NCBI GenBank assembly: GCA_019261985.1
Contig: JAFAQY010000100.1
Coordinates: forward strand, 19,906-83,905
Length of the DNA: 64,000 nt
From: Bryobacterales bacterium
GTDB lineage: Bacteria; Acidobacteriota; Terriglobia; Bryobacterales; Bryobacteraceae
Reading direction: 5' to 3'
The notes below the pieces were generated by a model. The model did not search any database and was not told the DNA's origin. It was given only the letters and a program-made list of their open reading frames with translations. Numbering within the stretch: position 1 is the first letter of the stretch; each line of letters begins with the position of its first letter. Position numbers and translations under genes: made by a program. Positions 52,436-62,052 of the stretch are shown here, piece after piece.

Positions 52436-52832
52436 GCTGCATCACCAGGTTCTCAATCTGGTTTGCGACCGCGCGATACACCTCCGGTTTTTGTCCGATT
52501 GGATCTTCCACTGTCCATTCCATGCACCGGGGCGCCATCTCGGGCACGGCGAGTCCGCTCATGTTCACCATCACATCGAACTGTTCGCGAGCGAAGAACC
52601 CCAGGCTCTTCGGGAACTGACCGTCCGCGGTAATGTTCTTTTCGGCCAGCACCTCATGCGTCAACGGCGCGATGCCGCCCGCCGGCATCAGGCCCGCGCT
52701 CGCCGGCGCCAGAACATCGGATCCGTAGGCGCGCGCGAAAGCTTCGGCCATCTGGCTGCGGCAGGAATTTCCGACGCACACGAAAAGGATTCGCGTCTTA
52801 CCCGGCGCGGGAGTGGCCCGCCGTCGCGTCAC
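52398..52832 (-). CDS. Low-molecular-weight phosphotyrosine phosphatase/arsenate reductase-like protein
   Basis: A 144-residue protein starting at GTG 52832, which overlaps the epimerase stop (GTGA). The P-loop ILFVCVGNSCRSQMAEAFAR carries the CX5R site, and GQKPEVYRAVANQIE is helix-forming near the end. Both LMW phosphatases and thioredoxin-coupled arsenate reductases use this fold; the VGNSCRS loop resembles the arsenate branch. Convergent with the isochorismatase-like gene, ends overlapping by 38 nt. Confidence 0.8.
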   Translation of the reverse strand: MTRRRATPAPGKTRILFVCVGNSCRSQMAEAFARAYGSDVLAPASAGLMPAGGIAPLTHEVLAEKNITADGQFPKSLGFFAREQFDVMVNMSGLAVPEMAPRCMEWTVEDPIGQKPEVYRAVANQIENLVMQLILNLRASRQPA

Positions 52833-53767
52833 AGTGCCTGCCGATACCATTCCAGCGTCCGCCGGAGCCCTTCTTCGATCGAAAAGCGCGGTGCGTGCCG
52901 TAGTTCCGCGATGGCGCTGGCCGTATCCGCCATTGAGTCGCGCACATCGCCGGGCCTGGGCGGGCCGTAGCGCGGAGCAATCTCGACGCCCTCGATCTTC
53001 TGCAACAGGCGCCACAGAAGATTCAATGAGAACCGGCCGCCATTCCCCGCATTGAACATCTTCCCCGAAACGCCTTCTGCTTGGGACGCCTTGAAACACA
53101 GCTCGGCCACATCCTCAACATAGGTGAAATCGCGCGTCTGCTCTCCGTCGCCGAAAATCGTGGGCGCGGTGCGCGCGAGAAGATGCTTCATAAAAAGACT
53201 AAGCACGCCGGAGTACTGGCTGGAAGGATCCTGCCGCGGGCCGTAGACATTGAAAAACCGCAATGCAACCGTCTCCAGGCCGAAGCAGGAATCGAAAACG
53301 GATGCGTAGTATTCGCCCACCAGTTTCTGCACCGCGTATGGACTCTTGGGCATCGGCCGCATCGATTCCGTTTTCGGAAGCGTAGGCGTGTCGCCGTAAG
53401 CGGAAGACGATGCGGCGTACACCACCCTGCGAACACGCCCCTCCGCGGCCGCGCGAAGAACGTTGAACGTGCCGTCGATGTTGACCTCGTGCGATGGAAC
53501 CGGGTCGTCAATGGATCGGGGAACCGAAGGAATTGCGGCGAGATGGAACACCGTATCGGCGCCCATCAGCAGCGGCGCAATCGCGGAGAAAACGCGTATA
53601 TCGGCGCGGTGAAATTCTATCTTGCTGCAGACCTCCTCCAGATTGCGTTCGAATCCCGTGAGCAGGTTATCGATAACAGAAACTTTGCCGTGCGGAATCA
53701 GCGTCCGCACCAGTGAGGAGCCGATAAAACCCGCTCCGCCTGTCACCACATAGCGTTTTTCAGGCAT
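52829..53767 (-). CDS. NAD-dependent sugar epimerase/dehydratase
   Basis: A 312-residue extended SDR: YVVTGGAGFIGSSLVRTL (NAD), FHLAAIPSVPRSIDDP, VYAASSSAYGDTPTLPKTE with Ser, and SPYAVQKLVGEYY with the YxxxK pair; GNGGRFSLNLLW fits the UDP-sugar region. It likely makes a nucleotide-sugar for cell-surface glycans. The stop overlaps the LMW-phosphatase start (GTGA). Confidence 0.88.
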   Translation of the reverse strand: MPEKRYVVTGGAGFIGSSLVRTLIPHGKVSVIDNLLTGFERNLEEVCSKIEFHRADIRVFSAIAPLLMGADTVFHLAAIPSVPRSIDDPVPSHEVNIDGTFNVLRAAAEGRVRRVVYAASSSAYGDTPTLPKTESMRPMPKSPYAVQKLVGEYYASVFDSCFGLETVALRFFNVYGPRQDPSSQYSGVLSLFMKHLLARTAPTIFGDGEQTRDFTYVEDVAELCFKASQAEGVSGKMFNAGNGGRFSLNLLWRLLQKIEGVEIAPRYGPPRPGDVRDSMADTASAIAELRHAPRFSIEEGLRRTLEWYRQAL

Positions 53768-53829
53768 GAACTTCCAGTGTAAGGGGATGGCGCGAAGGCT
53801 GCGCTAAAATGATGGAAAGCTCGGAACAT

Positions 53830-53905
53830 GGGCCGGTAGCTCAGTTGGTAGAGCATCGCACTTTTAATGCGGTGGTCGCGGGTTCGAGTCCCGCCCGGCT
53901 CACCA
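53830..53905 (+). tRNA. tRNA-Lys (TTT)
   Basis: Acceptor GGGCCGG with CCGGCTC, D-arm GCTCAGTTGGTAGAGC, anticodon loop CTTTTAA giving TTT, T-arm CGCGGGTTCGAGTCCCG, encoded CCA at 53903-53905. Confidence 0.97.
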
Positions 53906-53968
53906 GAACAATCCCGGTAGCTTACGTTACATCGTCAGTCGCGTATACCAAGCCGCGTACGAGCCACA

Positions 53969-54793
53969 CTACCCCTTTTGCGCCCGCCGCAGCCGGTACA
54001 GTTCGGGACTGACGGTCCTATCCCTGAGTTTCTTCCAGTCGTCCTGTACACTGATCAGCCTGCCGGAAATGTGATTGGACTGCTCGGAGGCAAGGAACAG
54101 GGCCAACTCAATCTGCTTTTCGGGCGGAACTCCGCCGGTAATGCGAACATGCCTCGCCTCTTCAACCTCGCGCCAGCCGGCGCGCTCGCCCGCCGTCAGG
54201 ATTTGATCGGTCATGTGCGTATAAGTAGCTCCGGGCGATAAGCAGTTGACTTGGATGTTGTGCTGCTCCACTTCTTCGGCCAAGGTCTCCGCGAACCGGA
54301 CCAGAGCCGTTTTGGTTGCGTTATAAAGCGCGAAGTTCGGGCGCGAGGGAGTCGCGCCGCCTCCCGAAAGAATAATGATCTTCCCGCTGCGCTCAGCGAT
54401 CATGTGAGGGAGCACCGCGCGGCAGGCGTTCAGCACACCCGTAAAGTTGGTCCGGATCACTTCATCCCAGATTTTCGGCCCAGTTTCGACAAACGGACCT
54501 ATCGGGCCCAGAATCGCAGCCGCGCACAGGAGCACTGTGGGATGCGCCCCAAATTGCACGCGCATGCGTTCCACAGCGGCCGTGACCTGCTCGAAATCGC
54601 AAACGTCAGCCCGAAGGCGTAAAGCCGAGCCTCCGGCGTGTTCAATTTCCAGATGGCAAAGATCCAATTCGGCCTTGCTGCGTGCAAGTAATCCGACGCG
54701 CGCGCCCGTGGCGGCAAAGCCGATCGCCAGCCGTTTACCGATGCCGCGTCCCGCTCCTGTGACCAGGACCGGCCTAGCTTTGAAGGATTGCAC
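53969..54793 (-). CDS. Short-chain dehydrogenase
   Basis: A 274-residue SDR: VLVTGAGRGIGKRLAIGFAATGARVGL, LLCAAAILGPIGPF in place of the usual NNAG, IIILSGGGATPSRPNFALYNATKTAL with Ser and YxxxK. The start is GTG 54793. A 28-residue ORF (54774-54860, MANFKNLEISVPAAPVLYY, with AGAGGATAAC upstream) overlaps its start and could be a leader peptide. Substrate unknown. Confidence 0.82.
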   Translation of the reverse strand: MQSFKARPVLVTGAGRGIGKRLAIGFAATGARVGLLARSKAELDLCHLEIEHAGGSALRLRADVCDFEQVTAAVERMRVQFGAHPTVLLCAAAILGPIGPFVETGPKIWDEVIRTNFTGVLNACRAVLPHMIAERSGKIIILSGGGATPSRPNFALYNATKTALVRFAETLAEEVEQHNIQVNCLSPGATYTHMTDQILTAGERAGWREVEEARHVRITGGVPPEKQIELALFLASEQSNHISGRLISVQDDWKKLRDRTVSPELYRLRRAQKG

Positions 54794-54923
54794 CTACAAC
54801 ACAGTAATACAAAACGGGCGCGGCGGGAACCGATATTTCGAGGTTCTTGAAATTCGCCATGTTATCCTCTTCTGAGGGCAAACCGGCACCCCAAGGTTTG
54901 CCGGTAAGGCGGGCACAGCCTGA

Positions 54924-56408
<1,485 letters not shown>

Positions 56409-56415
56409 GTAGTAA

Positions 56416-56985
56416 TTGAGAGTACTGGTCTTAGACAACTACGATTCTTTCACCTGGAATTTAGTTCATGCACTGGAGGCAGCCGGAGGCGGCTGCCTCG
56501 TGCATCGCTCGGACCGCATCAGTCTCGCGGAAGCCGAGGCCCTCGATCCCGATCGCATTGTCCTATCCCCCGGCCCTTTTGGCCCGGATCAGACGGGCAT
56601 TTGCCCTGAAGTGGTGAAAACGTTTTCCGGTCGTGTTCCCATCCTCGGAGTATGCTTGGGTATGCAGGTGATCGCGAAATGGCTCGGGGCCGCAGTTCTC
56701 CCATCCGGTCGTCCCGTTCACGGCAAAGCCTCGAAAATACGCCACGATAACCGAGGTGTGCTGCAAGGCCTGCCGAACCCTTTTATGGGCGGCCGTTATC
56801 ATTCGCTGATCATCGATCCGGCGCGCGCGTCCAATGATCTCGAGATATCCGCTTGGACCGAGGACGGCCACGTAATGGGCTGCCGCGTTCGCGGAGTTCC
56901 GGTCGAGGGAGTGCTGTTTCACCCCGAATCCTTTCTTACCGAGCAAGGCTCTCGCGTTTTCGAAAATTTCTTACATGTGGTCTGA
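56416..56985 (+). CDS. pabA: Aminodeoxychorismate synthase glutaminase subunit
   Basis: A 189-residue class I glutamine amidotransferase: LVLDNYDSFTWNLVHAL, VLSPGPFGPDQTGICPEV, catalytic Cys in GVCLGMQVIAKWLG, HGKASKIRHD, and the His-Glu pair in GVLFHPESFLTEQG. TTG 56416 start, coupled to ligM-like upstream by 7 nt. It supplies ammonia to PabB for p-aminobenzoate and hence folate; TrpG/PabA cannot be separated by sequence alone, the pabB neighbour decides. Confidence 0.9.
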   Translation: MRVLVLDNYDSFTWNLVHALEAAGGGCLVHRSDRISLAEAEALDPDRIVLSPGPFGPDQTGICPEVVKTFSGRVPILGVCLGMQVIAKWLGAAVLPSGRPVHGKASKIRHDNRGVLQGLPNPFMGGRYHSLIIDPARASNDLEISAWTEDGHVMGCRVRGVPVEGVLFHPESFLTEQGSRVFENFLHVV

Positions 56986-58240
56986 TCGAATTCCGCCGGA
57001 ACGCTTGCGCGGATTGATCGAGGGGTTGCAATCGGTGCTGCCCGCGCACGGCGGGGAGCCGTTTCAATACTCCGGGTTCGCTTTATTAGGCCGAAACCAG
57101 CTTTATCAAAATCCCTTGGCGACGGTGTCCTACTGGGGCGGCTATGCGATCGCATCCGGTTCTGGTGGAGTACGGAAACTTCCCGCATGCGGCTTCGATT
57201 TGCTGCAGGCAATGCTGGATGCGTGGCGTGAGTATGCGGGCGCGCGGCTGGTTGGATTTCTCTCCTATGATCTTGCCGCTGAGTTGGAAGACATCGGACC
57301 AGTTCCGGCTGAGGCGTTCCATTTTCCGAAATTTCATTTCGGTCTGTATAGAGGCTGGACCGGACCTGTTGTGGAGCACGCCCAGGCGGGTTGGCAACCC
57401 GCCGCAGGTTCACAACCTGCCCCACTTGCCGGGACTGCGTTCGAGGCCTCCGTCGAAAGGATCGTCGCCCAGATCCATGCCGGCGATCTTTTTCAAACCA
57501 ACCTTTGCAGGTGCATCGAGGCGCCTCTCCCGCCCGGAGCCGAGTGGGACTTGTTCCAGCGGATGCGCTCCATTAACCCGGCGCAGTACGAAGCTTTCAT
57601 CATGGTCGACGAAGACCATGCCATTATGTCGATCAGCCCGGAGCTTTTCTTGAAGGTCACAAATCGGGTGGTGGAGTCGGCGCCCATAAAAGGCACACGC
57701 CCGCGCGGCAATATTCCCGAAGAAGATCAAGCTCTTCTGAACAGCCTTTTGGCGAGCGAAAAGGACCGGGCCGAACTCGCCATGATCGTCGATGTAACGC
57801 GCAACGATCTCGCGCGAGTTTGCGAGCCGGGTTCGGTCGAAGTGGTGGAGCACGCTGCTCACCTGAGCCTTCCCACGGTGCATCACCTCTTCTCTACCGT
57901 CCGCGGACGTCTTCGGCGCGAATGCGGCTCGGTCGACCTTTTGCGAGCGGCGTTTCCCGCCGCCTCGATCAGCGGAGCACCAAAGATCGAGGCAATGCGA
58001 GTGGCGTTTCGCGAAGAAGGCCAATGGCGCGGACCCTGCATGGGCGCGATTGGATGGATCTCCGTCGATGGCGACATGGAGCTGTCGGTCGCAATCCGCA
58101 CCGCTTTCGCCTCCGGCGGACGCGTTCGTTATTATGCCGGCTGCGGGATTACAGCCGGCTCCGAGCCGCGAAACGAATTCGAAGAGAGCTGCCATAAGGC
58201 CGCGGCTTTTGTTCGTGCACTTGGCGATCCGCGCGGATAG
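56975..58240 (+). CDS. pabB: Aminodeoxychorismate synthase component I, with repeat-encoded insert
   Basis: A 421-residue chorismate-binding enzyme. The signature ESAPIKGTRPRGNIPEED and the C-terminal ARAAFPAASISGAPKIEAMR-type motif are intact. It overlaps pabA by 11 nt. Residues ~136-152 (AQAGWQPAAGSQPAP) are encoded by a family A palindromic doublet at 57389-57432, an in-frame insert between the N-terminal and chorismate-binding parts. PIKGT rather than the TrpE variant favours PabB. Confidence 0.92.
   Translation: MWSDRIPPERLRGLIEGLQSVLPAHGGEPFQYSGFALLGRNQLYQNPLATVSYWGGYAIASGSGGVRKLPACGFDLLQAMLDAWREYAGARLVGFLSYDLAAELEDIGPVPAEAFHFPKFHFGLYRGWTGPVVEHAQAGWQPAAGSQPAPLAGTAFEASVERIVAQIHAGDLFQTNLCRCIEAPLPPGAEWDLFQRMRSINPAQYEAFIMVDEDHAIMSISPELFLKVTNRVVESAPIKGTRPRGNIPEEDQALLNSLLASEKDRAELAMIVDVTRNDLARVCEPGSVEVVEHAAHLSLPTVHHLFSTVRGRLRRECGSVDLLRAAFPAASISGAPKIEAMRVAFREEGQWRGPCMGAIGWISVDGDMELSVAIRTAFASGGRVRYYAGCGITAGSEPRNEFEESCHKAAAFVRALGDPRG
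57389..57432. repeat. Family A palindrome inside pabB
   Basis: GGCGGGTTGGCAACCCGCC (a perfect hairpin) followed by GCAGGTTCACAACCTGC and CCCAC. The reading frame passes through it without a stop. It is the cleanest copy of the family and shares CCGCCGCAGG at the junction of the two hairpins with the copy at 60170-60212. Confidence 0.85.
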
Positions 58241-58252
58241 AATAGGCACACT

Positions 58253-59011
58253 ATGCCAAAACTCGCGGCCGCTTGTCTGGCATTCTTGTTCCCGGCGTTT
58301 GGACAATGGCTGCACTACCCCACTCCCGGCATTCCCCGCACAGCGGATGGAAAGCCGGATCTGAGAGCGGCGGCTCCAAAAACCACGGATGGAAAGTTCG
58401 ACATCTCGGGGTTATGGAAGGCGCCCAATGGCAAGTACCTATTTAATCTTGCCGCCGATTTAACGCCCGACGAAGCCCCGTTCCAGCCGTGGGCCGCGGC
58501 ACTGTATAAGGCGCGTCAGGATAATCTCGCAAAGGACCGCCCCTCATCCCACTGCCTGCCGCATGGCGTGCCGGATCAAATGGCGGTGGCCGGTTATCCG
58601 TTCAAGATCATCCAAACTCCGGGCCTGATCCTAATTCTTTACGAGGAAATGTCTCATTATCGCCAGATTTTCACCGACGGGCGTCCGTTGCCGCAGGATC
58701 CGAATCCGGCATTGGTCGGCTACTCGGTGGGACGCTGGGAAAAGGACGAGCTGGTTGTGGAAACAACCGGCTTCAGCGAGACCAGTTGGCTTGACGATCC
58801 GGGTCATCCGCACACGGACGCACTGCGGGTAACCGAGCGCTTCCGGCGTCCCGATTTCGGCCGGTTGGAGGCGCGGATCACGATCGACGATCCAAAGACC
58901 TATACACGCCCGTGGACGGTCACGGAGAACTTCGATTTTGTGCCGGATACCGACATTATCGAGCACGTGTGTGAGAACGAGAAAGACGCCGCGCACTTAG
59001 TGGGAAAATGA
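58253..59011 (+). CDS. Exported acidobacterial protein of unknown function
   Basis: A 252-residue exported protein with a short signal peptide (MPKLAAACLAFLFPAFGQ). The body reads DISGLWKAPNGKYLFNLAADL, EEMSHYRQIFTDGRPLP, WEKDELVVETTGFSETSWLDDPGHPHTD and a beta-rich end. Such proteins, with a DISGxW start and the VETTGF...W motif, are common in acidobacteria, but no function is established. Starts 12 nt after pabB. Confidence 0.75.
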   Translation: MPKLAAACLAFLFPAFGQWLHYPTPGIPRTADGKPDLRAAAPKTTDGKFDISGLWKAPNGKYLFNLAADLTPDEAPFQPWAAALYKARQDNLAKDRPSSHCLPHGVPDQMAVAGYPFKIIQTPGLILILYEEMSHYRQIFTDGRPLPQDPNPALVGYSVGRWEKDELVVETTGFSETSWLDDPGHPHTDALRVTERFRRPDFGRLEARITIDDPKTYTRPWTVTENFDFVPDTDIIEHVCENEKDAAHLVGK

Positions 59012-59012
59012 G

Positions 59013-60104
59013 TTGGTGTTTTCCCGCCGCGCCTGTCTTTTCTTACCCGCGTTAGCCGCCGCATGTTCCCGGCGTTCCGTCGACGCCTTCCGCGGGTACG
59101 CTTTTATTGCAAACCAAGAGGGTCAAGCCTTGGCGGCGCTCGACCTGGAAGTGATGGCGGTCGCGCGGCACATCATGCTCGACGATGCGCCCACGCAGGT
59201 GCTGGCCGCGACGATGAAACCGCTGGTATACGCATTGACGCCGGCGACGGGCGCGGTACACGAAGTTCAGGTTTACCGTCTGAGCTTCGCGAGAAAGGCC
59301 GCGGTGGCGCAATCCGCCGCCGCGATTGCGCTGGCGCCGGACGAACGTTCGCTGTACGTGCTCGCTAGCGATCCGCGATCGTTGATTTCCGTCGCGCTCG
59401 ACAGCTTCCGGCCGCAATGGCGGCTTCCTTTGCCCGAGGAACCGGTCGATTTCACTCTGGACCTCGCCGGCGAAAGAGCCGCCATTAGTTCCCCCGCCGG
59501 TGTTTGGCTTGCGGATTTGCCGTCCAAGCGGCTGAACGGTCCGCTTGCGCACGGCGATTTCGGCGCTTTGCGGTTTCTGTCGAACGGAAAAGTCTTAATC
59601 GCGGCTAACCGGAGCGCGAGGTTGCTTTCGCTTTTCGCTGTCGCAAGCGGGAACGTAATCACCCATCTTCCGATGTCCATGCGCCCGGATTTCTTGTGCT
59701 TCCATCCCGATGGCGGTCAATTGTTCGTCACAGGCGAAGGGCTGGATGGAGTCGTTATCGTTTACCCGTTCCAGACCGAGGTTGCGGAAACCGTGCTCGC
59801 AGGGCACGCCCCGGGCGCGATGGCCGCCTCGTCTTCTTTCCTGTTCGTCGCCAGTCCCCAAACCGGTGGCGTGAGCATATTGAGCACCGCGAATTACAAA
59901 CTAATGGCCTTGGTGCAAACCGGGACCGATCCTGGTTATGTGGCGTTAACACCGGATGAAAAGTACGCGCTCGTGCTTAATCGTGTATCGGGCGATGTCG
60001 CGGTCCTGGATTTGAGAAGAATCAAGCGCAATAAATCCGCGGGTCTCCTGACCGTGATTCCCGTGGGTTCGCGCCCGGTGAGCGCGGCGGTGCGGAGCGT
60101 ATAG
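59013..60104 (+). CDS. Beta-propeller (YncE-like) exported protein
   Basis: A 363-residue protein starting at TTG 59013 or GTG 59016, with a hydrophobic N-terminus ending LAAAC, a possible lipoprotein site. Blades are visible as GYAFIANQEGQALAALDLEVM, TPDEKYALVLNRVSGDVAVLDLRR, and AIALAPDERSLYVLASDPRSL. No catalytic residues are recognisable. A binding or scaffolding role is inferred. Confidence 0.75.
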   Translation: MVFSRRACLFLPALAAACSRRSVDAFRGYAFIANQEGQALAALDLEVMAVARHIMLDDAPTQVLAATMKPLVYALTPATGAVHEVQVYRLSFARKAAVAQSAAAIALAPDERSLYVLASDPRSLISVALDSFRPQWRLPLPEEPVDFTLDLAGERAAISSPAGVWLADLPSKRLNGPLAHGDFGALRFLSNGKVLIAANRSARLLSLFAVASGNVITHLPMSMRPDFLCFHPDGGQLFVTGEGLDGVVIVYPFQTEVAETVLAGHAPGAMAASSSFLFVASPQTGGVSILSTANYKLMALVQTGTDPGYVALTPDEKYALVLNRVSGDVAVLDLRRIKRNKSAGLLTVIPVGSRPVSAAVRSV

Positions 60105-60169
60105 GTGAGGCAGGCTGCTGGCCTGCGCGCGGTTGCGGACCGTGCTGGGCGGGTATGTGAAACGTTCTA

Positions 60170-60212
60170 CGGGCGGCTTGGCAAGCCGCCGCAGGATGGC
60201 ATCCTGCCCCAC
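60170..60212. repeat. Family A palindrome at the start of the glutamine cyclotransferase gene
   Basis: GGCGGCTTGGCAAGCCGCC and GCAGGATGGCATCCTGC lie in tandem, ending CCCCAC just before ATG 60213. The doublet takes the place where a Shine-Dalgarno would be. The related element in pabB has the same order of hairpins. Confidence 0.85.
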
Positions 60213-60956
60213 ATGGCGGCGCTTGCCCTGCTGGCGGCCGGAGTGGCCTGCGCGCAAACCGCGCCGGTGCACTCGTACAGAGTGGTAGCGGCTTATAAGC
60301 ACGACCCCAAGGCGTTCACCGAAGGACTCGAATACCGGGACGGATTTCTTTACGAATCCACGGGGCTGAATGGGGAAAGCTCTATTCGTAAAGTGGATCT
60401 GGCCACTGGAACGGTGCTGAAACAAATGCCGTTGTCGACGTTTTACTTCGGCGAAGGAATCACGTTTTTCGGCGGACGCTTATTCCAACTGACGTATCAG
60501 AGCGGCATCGGATTCATCTACGACGCTAAGACTTGGTCGCCCGCCGGCAACTTTCATTACTCCGGCGAAGGCTGGGCGCTGACGCACGACGACAAACGCC
60601 TGATCATGAGCGATGGCACATCCTCGCTGCGTTTCCTCGACCCCGCCACGCTGCGTGAACTTGGACGCATCACGGTTCGCGACGGCGGCCGGCCGATCGC
60701 GAACGTAAACGAGCTCGAATATATCGAAGGCGAGATCTGGGCCAATGTATGGCAGACGGATCGGATCGTGCGCATCGATCCGCGAACGGGACAGGTGAAT
60801 TCCTGGGTGGACCTGGCCGGTTTATTGAAGCCCGCCGATCGCACGCCGGATATCGACGTCCTGAACGGCATCGCCTACGACGCTGCGAAAAAGCGCCTCT
60901 TCGTCACAGGTAAGCGCTGGCCGAAACTATTCGAGATTCGAGTCGTGGACCGGTAG
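60213..60956 (+). CDS. Glutaminyl-peptide cyclotransferase (plant/bacterial QC type)
   Basis: A 247-residue secreted propeller enzyme: signal peptide MAALALLAAGVACAQ, HDPKAFTEGLEYRDGFLYESTGLNGESSI, FGEGITFFGGRLFQLTY, GWALTHDDKRLIMSDG, NELEYIEGEIWANVWQTDRIVRID. This matches the plant/bacterial-type cyclotransferase that converts N-terminal Gln to pyroglutamate. ATG 60213 gives the signal peptide; the 36 codons upstream read into the repeat and are rejected. Confidence 0.85.
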   Translation: MAALALLAAGVACAQTAPVHSYRVVAAYKHDPKAFTEGLEYRDGFLYESTGLNGESSIRKVDLATGTVLKQMPLSTFYFGEGITFFGGRLFQLTYQSGIGFIYDAKTWSPAGNFHYSGEGWALTHDDKRLIMSDGTSSLRFLDPATLRELGRITVRDGGRPIANVNELEYIEGEIWANVWQTDRIVRIDPRTGQVNSWVDLAGLLKPADRTPDIDVLNGIAYDAAKKRLFVTGKRWPKLFEIRVVDR

Positions 60957-61349
60957 CTATTTTTTCTCAAAATCGAGCGACGCCGAGTTCATGCAGTATC
61001 GCAGCCCGGTCGGCCGGGGGCCATCCGGGAAAACATGCCCCAGGTGCGCATCGCACCGCGCGCAGACCACCTCCGTGCGGCGCATGCCGTGCGAATTATC
61101 GGTTTCGGTACGAACATTCTCGTTTGCTATAGGCTCAGAGAAGCTTGGCCAGCCAGTGCCGGAGTCGAACTTGGTATCGGAGTTAAACAGCTCTGCTCCG
61201 CAGCACACGCAGCGGTACGTTCCTTTTTCGTGGTTATCCCAGTGCTCGCCGGTGAAAGCCGGCTCCGTGCCCTTCTGCCGCGCCACATAGTATTGTTCGC
61301 GAGTGAGTTGCTTCTTCCACTCTTCTTCGGTTTTATGAATCTTCTCCAT
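60957..61349 (-). CDS. msrB: Peptide-methionine (R)-S-oxide reductase
   Basis: A 130-residue Msr[72 protein letters not shown] and the catalytic [11 protein letters not shown]. Four Cys of the two CxxC pairs bind zinc. It repairs oxidised methionine with thioredoxin. Convergent with the cyclotransferase gene, stops adjacent. Confidence 0.96.
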   Translation of the reverse strand: MEKIHKTEEEWKKQLTREQYYVARQKGTEPAFTGEHWDNHEKGTYRCVCCGAELFNSDTKFDSGTGWPSFSEPIANENVRTETDNSHGMRRTEVVCARCDAHLGHVFPDGPRPTGLRYCMNSASLDFEKK

Positions 61350-61393
61350 CTACTTAAAGCTTACCTACACTAGAAGTAGGACGTCTAAACGAT

Positions 61394-62026
61394 ATGCGAA
61401 CTATTTGTGCGCTCCTGTTAGCCGCCGGACTCCCGGCCGCGCGCGGCGCGAGTCTTGACGACCTTTTGAAAGGCATCGAGCAGCATTACAACACGGCGAA
61501 GACGCTGCAGGCGGATTTCGTCCAGACGTATACGTATCGGGGTCGCAAGACTACCGAAAAAGGTGCACTATACCTCCGTAAGCCGGGCCGCATGCGCTGG
61601 CAGTACTCGATGCCGGCGGGCAAGTTATGGGTCTCCGACGGAGAGTTCGTATATTCCTACGATCCTGACGAAAAGCGTGTCGAGAAATCGAAGTTAAAGG
61701 AGTCCGGCGACTTGCAGGCTCCCTTGGCGTTTCTGCTCGGCAAACTGAATTTTCACGACGATTTCCGGCAGTTTACTGCAAGCCCCGAAGGGGCCGATAC
61801 GAAAATCGTGGCGCTGCCGAAATCGGACAAATTCCCGTATACAGAAGTCTCTTTCGTCGCTTCACCGAATTTCTTAATCAAGCATCTGTCCGTGAAGGGC
61901 GCTGACGGTTCTGTGATGGATTACATTTTCGATAACGAGAAGAAGGATCCGCTATTGACGGACGCCCTATTTAAATTCAACCCGCCGCCCGATGTGGCGG
62001 TGGTGGATGCAAGCAAGGTGAATTAA
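61394..62026 (+). CDS. lolA: Periplasmic lipoprotein chaperone LolA
   Basis: A 210-residue exported protein: signal peptide MRTICALLLAAGLPAARGA, then the LolA start LKGIEQHYNTAKTLQADFVQTYT, LRKPGRMRWQYSMPAGKLWVSDGEFVYSYDPDEKRV, and DYIFDNEKKDPLLTDALFKFNPP. It carries lipoproteins across the periplasm to the outer membrane. Length is normal. Followed 26 nt later by the aldehyde dehydrogenase gene. Confidence 0.92.
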   Translation: MRTICALLLAAGLPAARGASLDDLLKGIEQHYNTAKTLQADFVQTYTYRGRKTTEKGALYLRKPGRMRWQYSMPAGKLWVSDGEFVYSYDPDEKRVEKSKLKESGDLQAPLAFLLGKLNFHDDFRQFTASPEGADTKIVALPKSDKFPYTEVSFVASPNFLIKHLSVKGADGSVMDYIFDNEKKDPLLTDALFKFNPPPDVAVVDASKVN

Positions 62027-62052
62027 GCGCCGAGCAAGATCAATCGATTCTT

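Noticed and set aside
56416..58240. trpG-trpE (anthranilate synthase) instead of pabA-pabB
   Set aside because: Component I carries the PIKGTRPRG motif typical of PabB, and no other trp genes are adjacent; still a judgement by eye.
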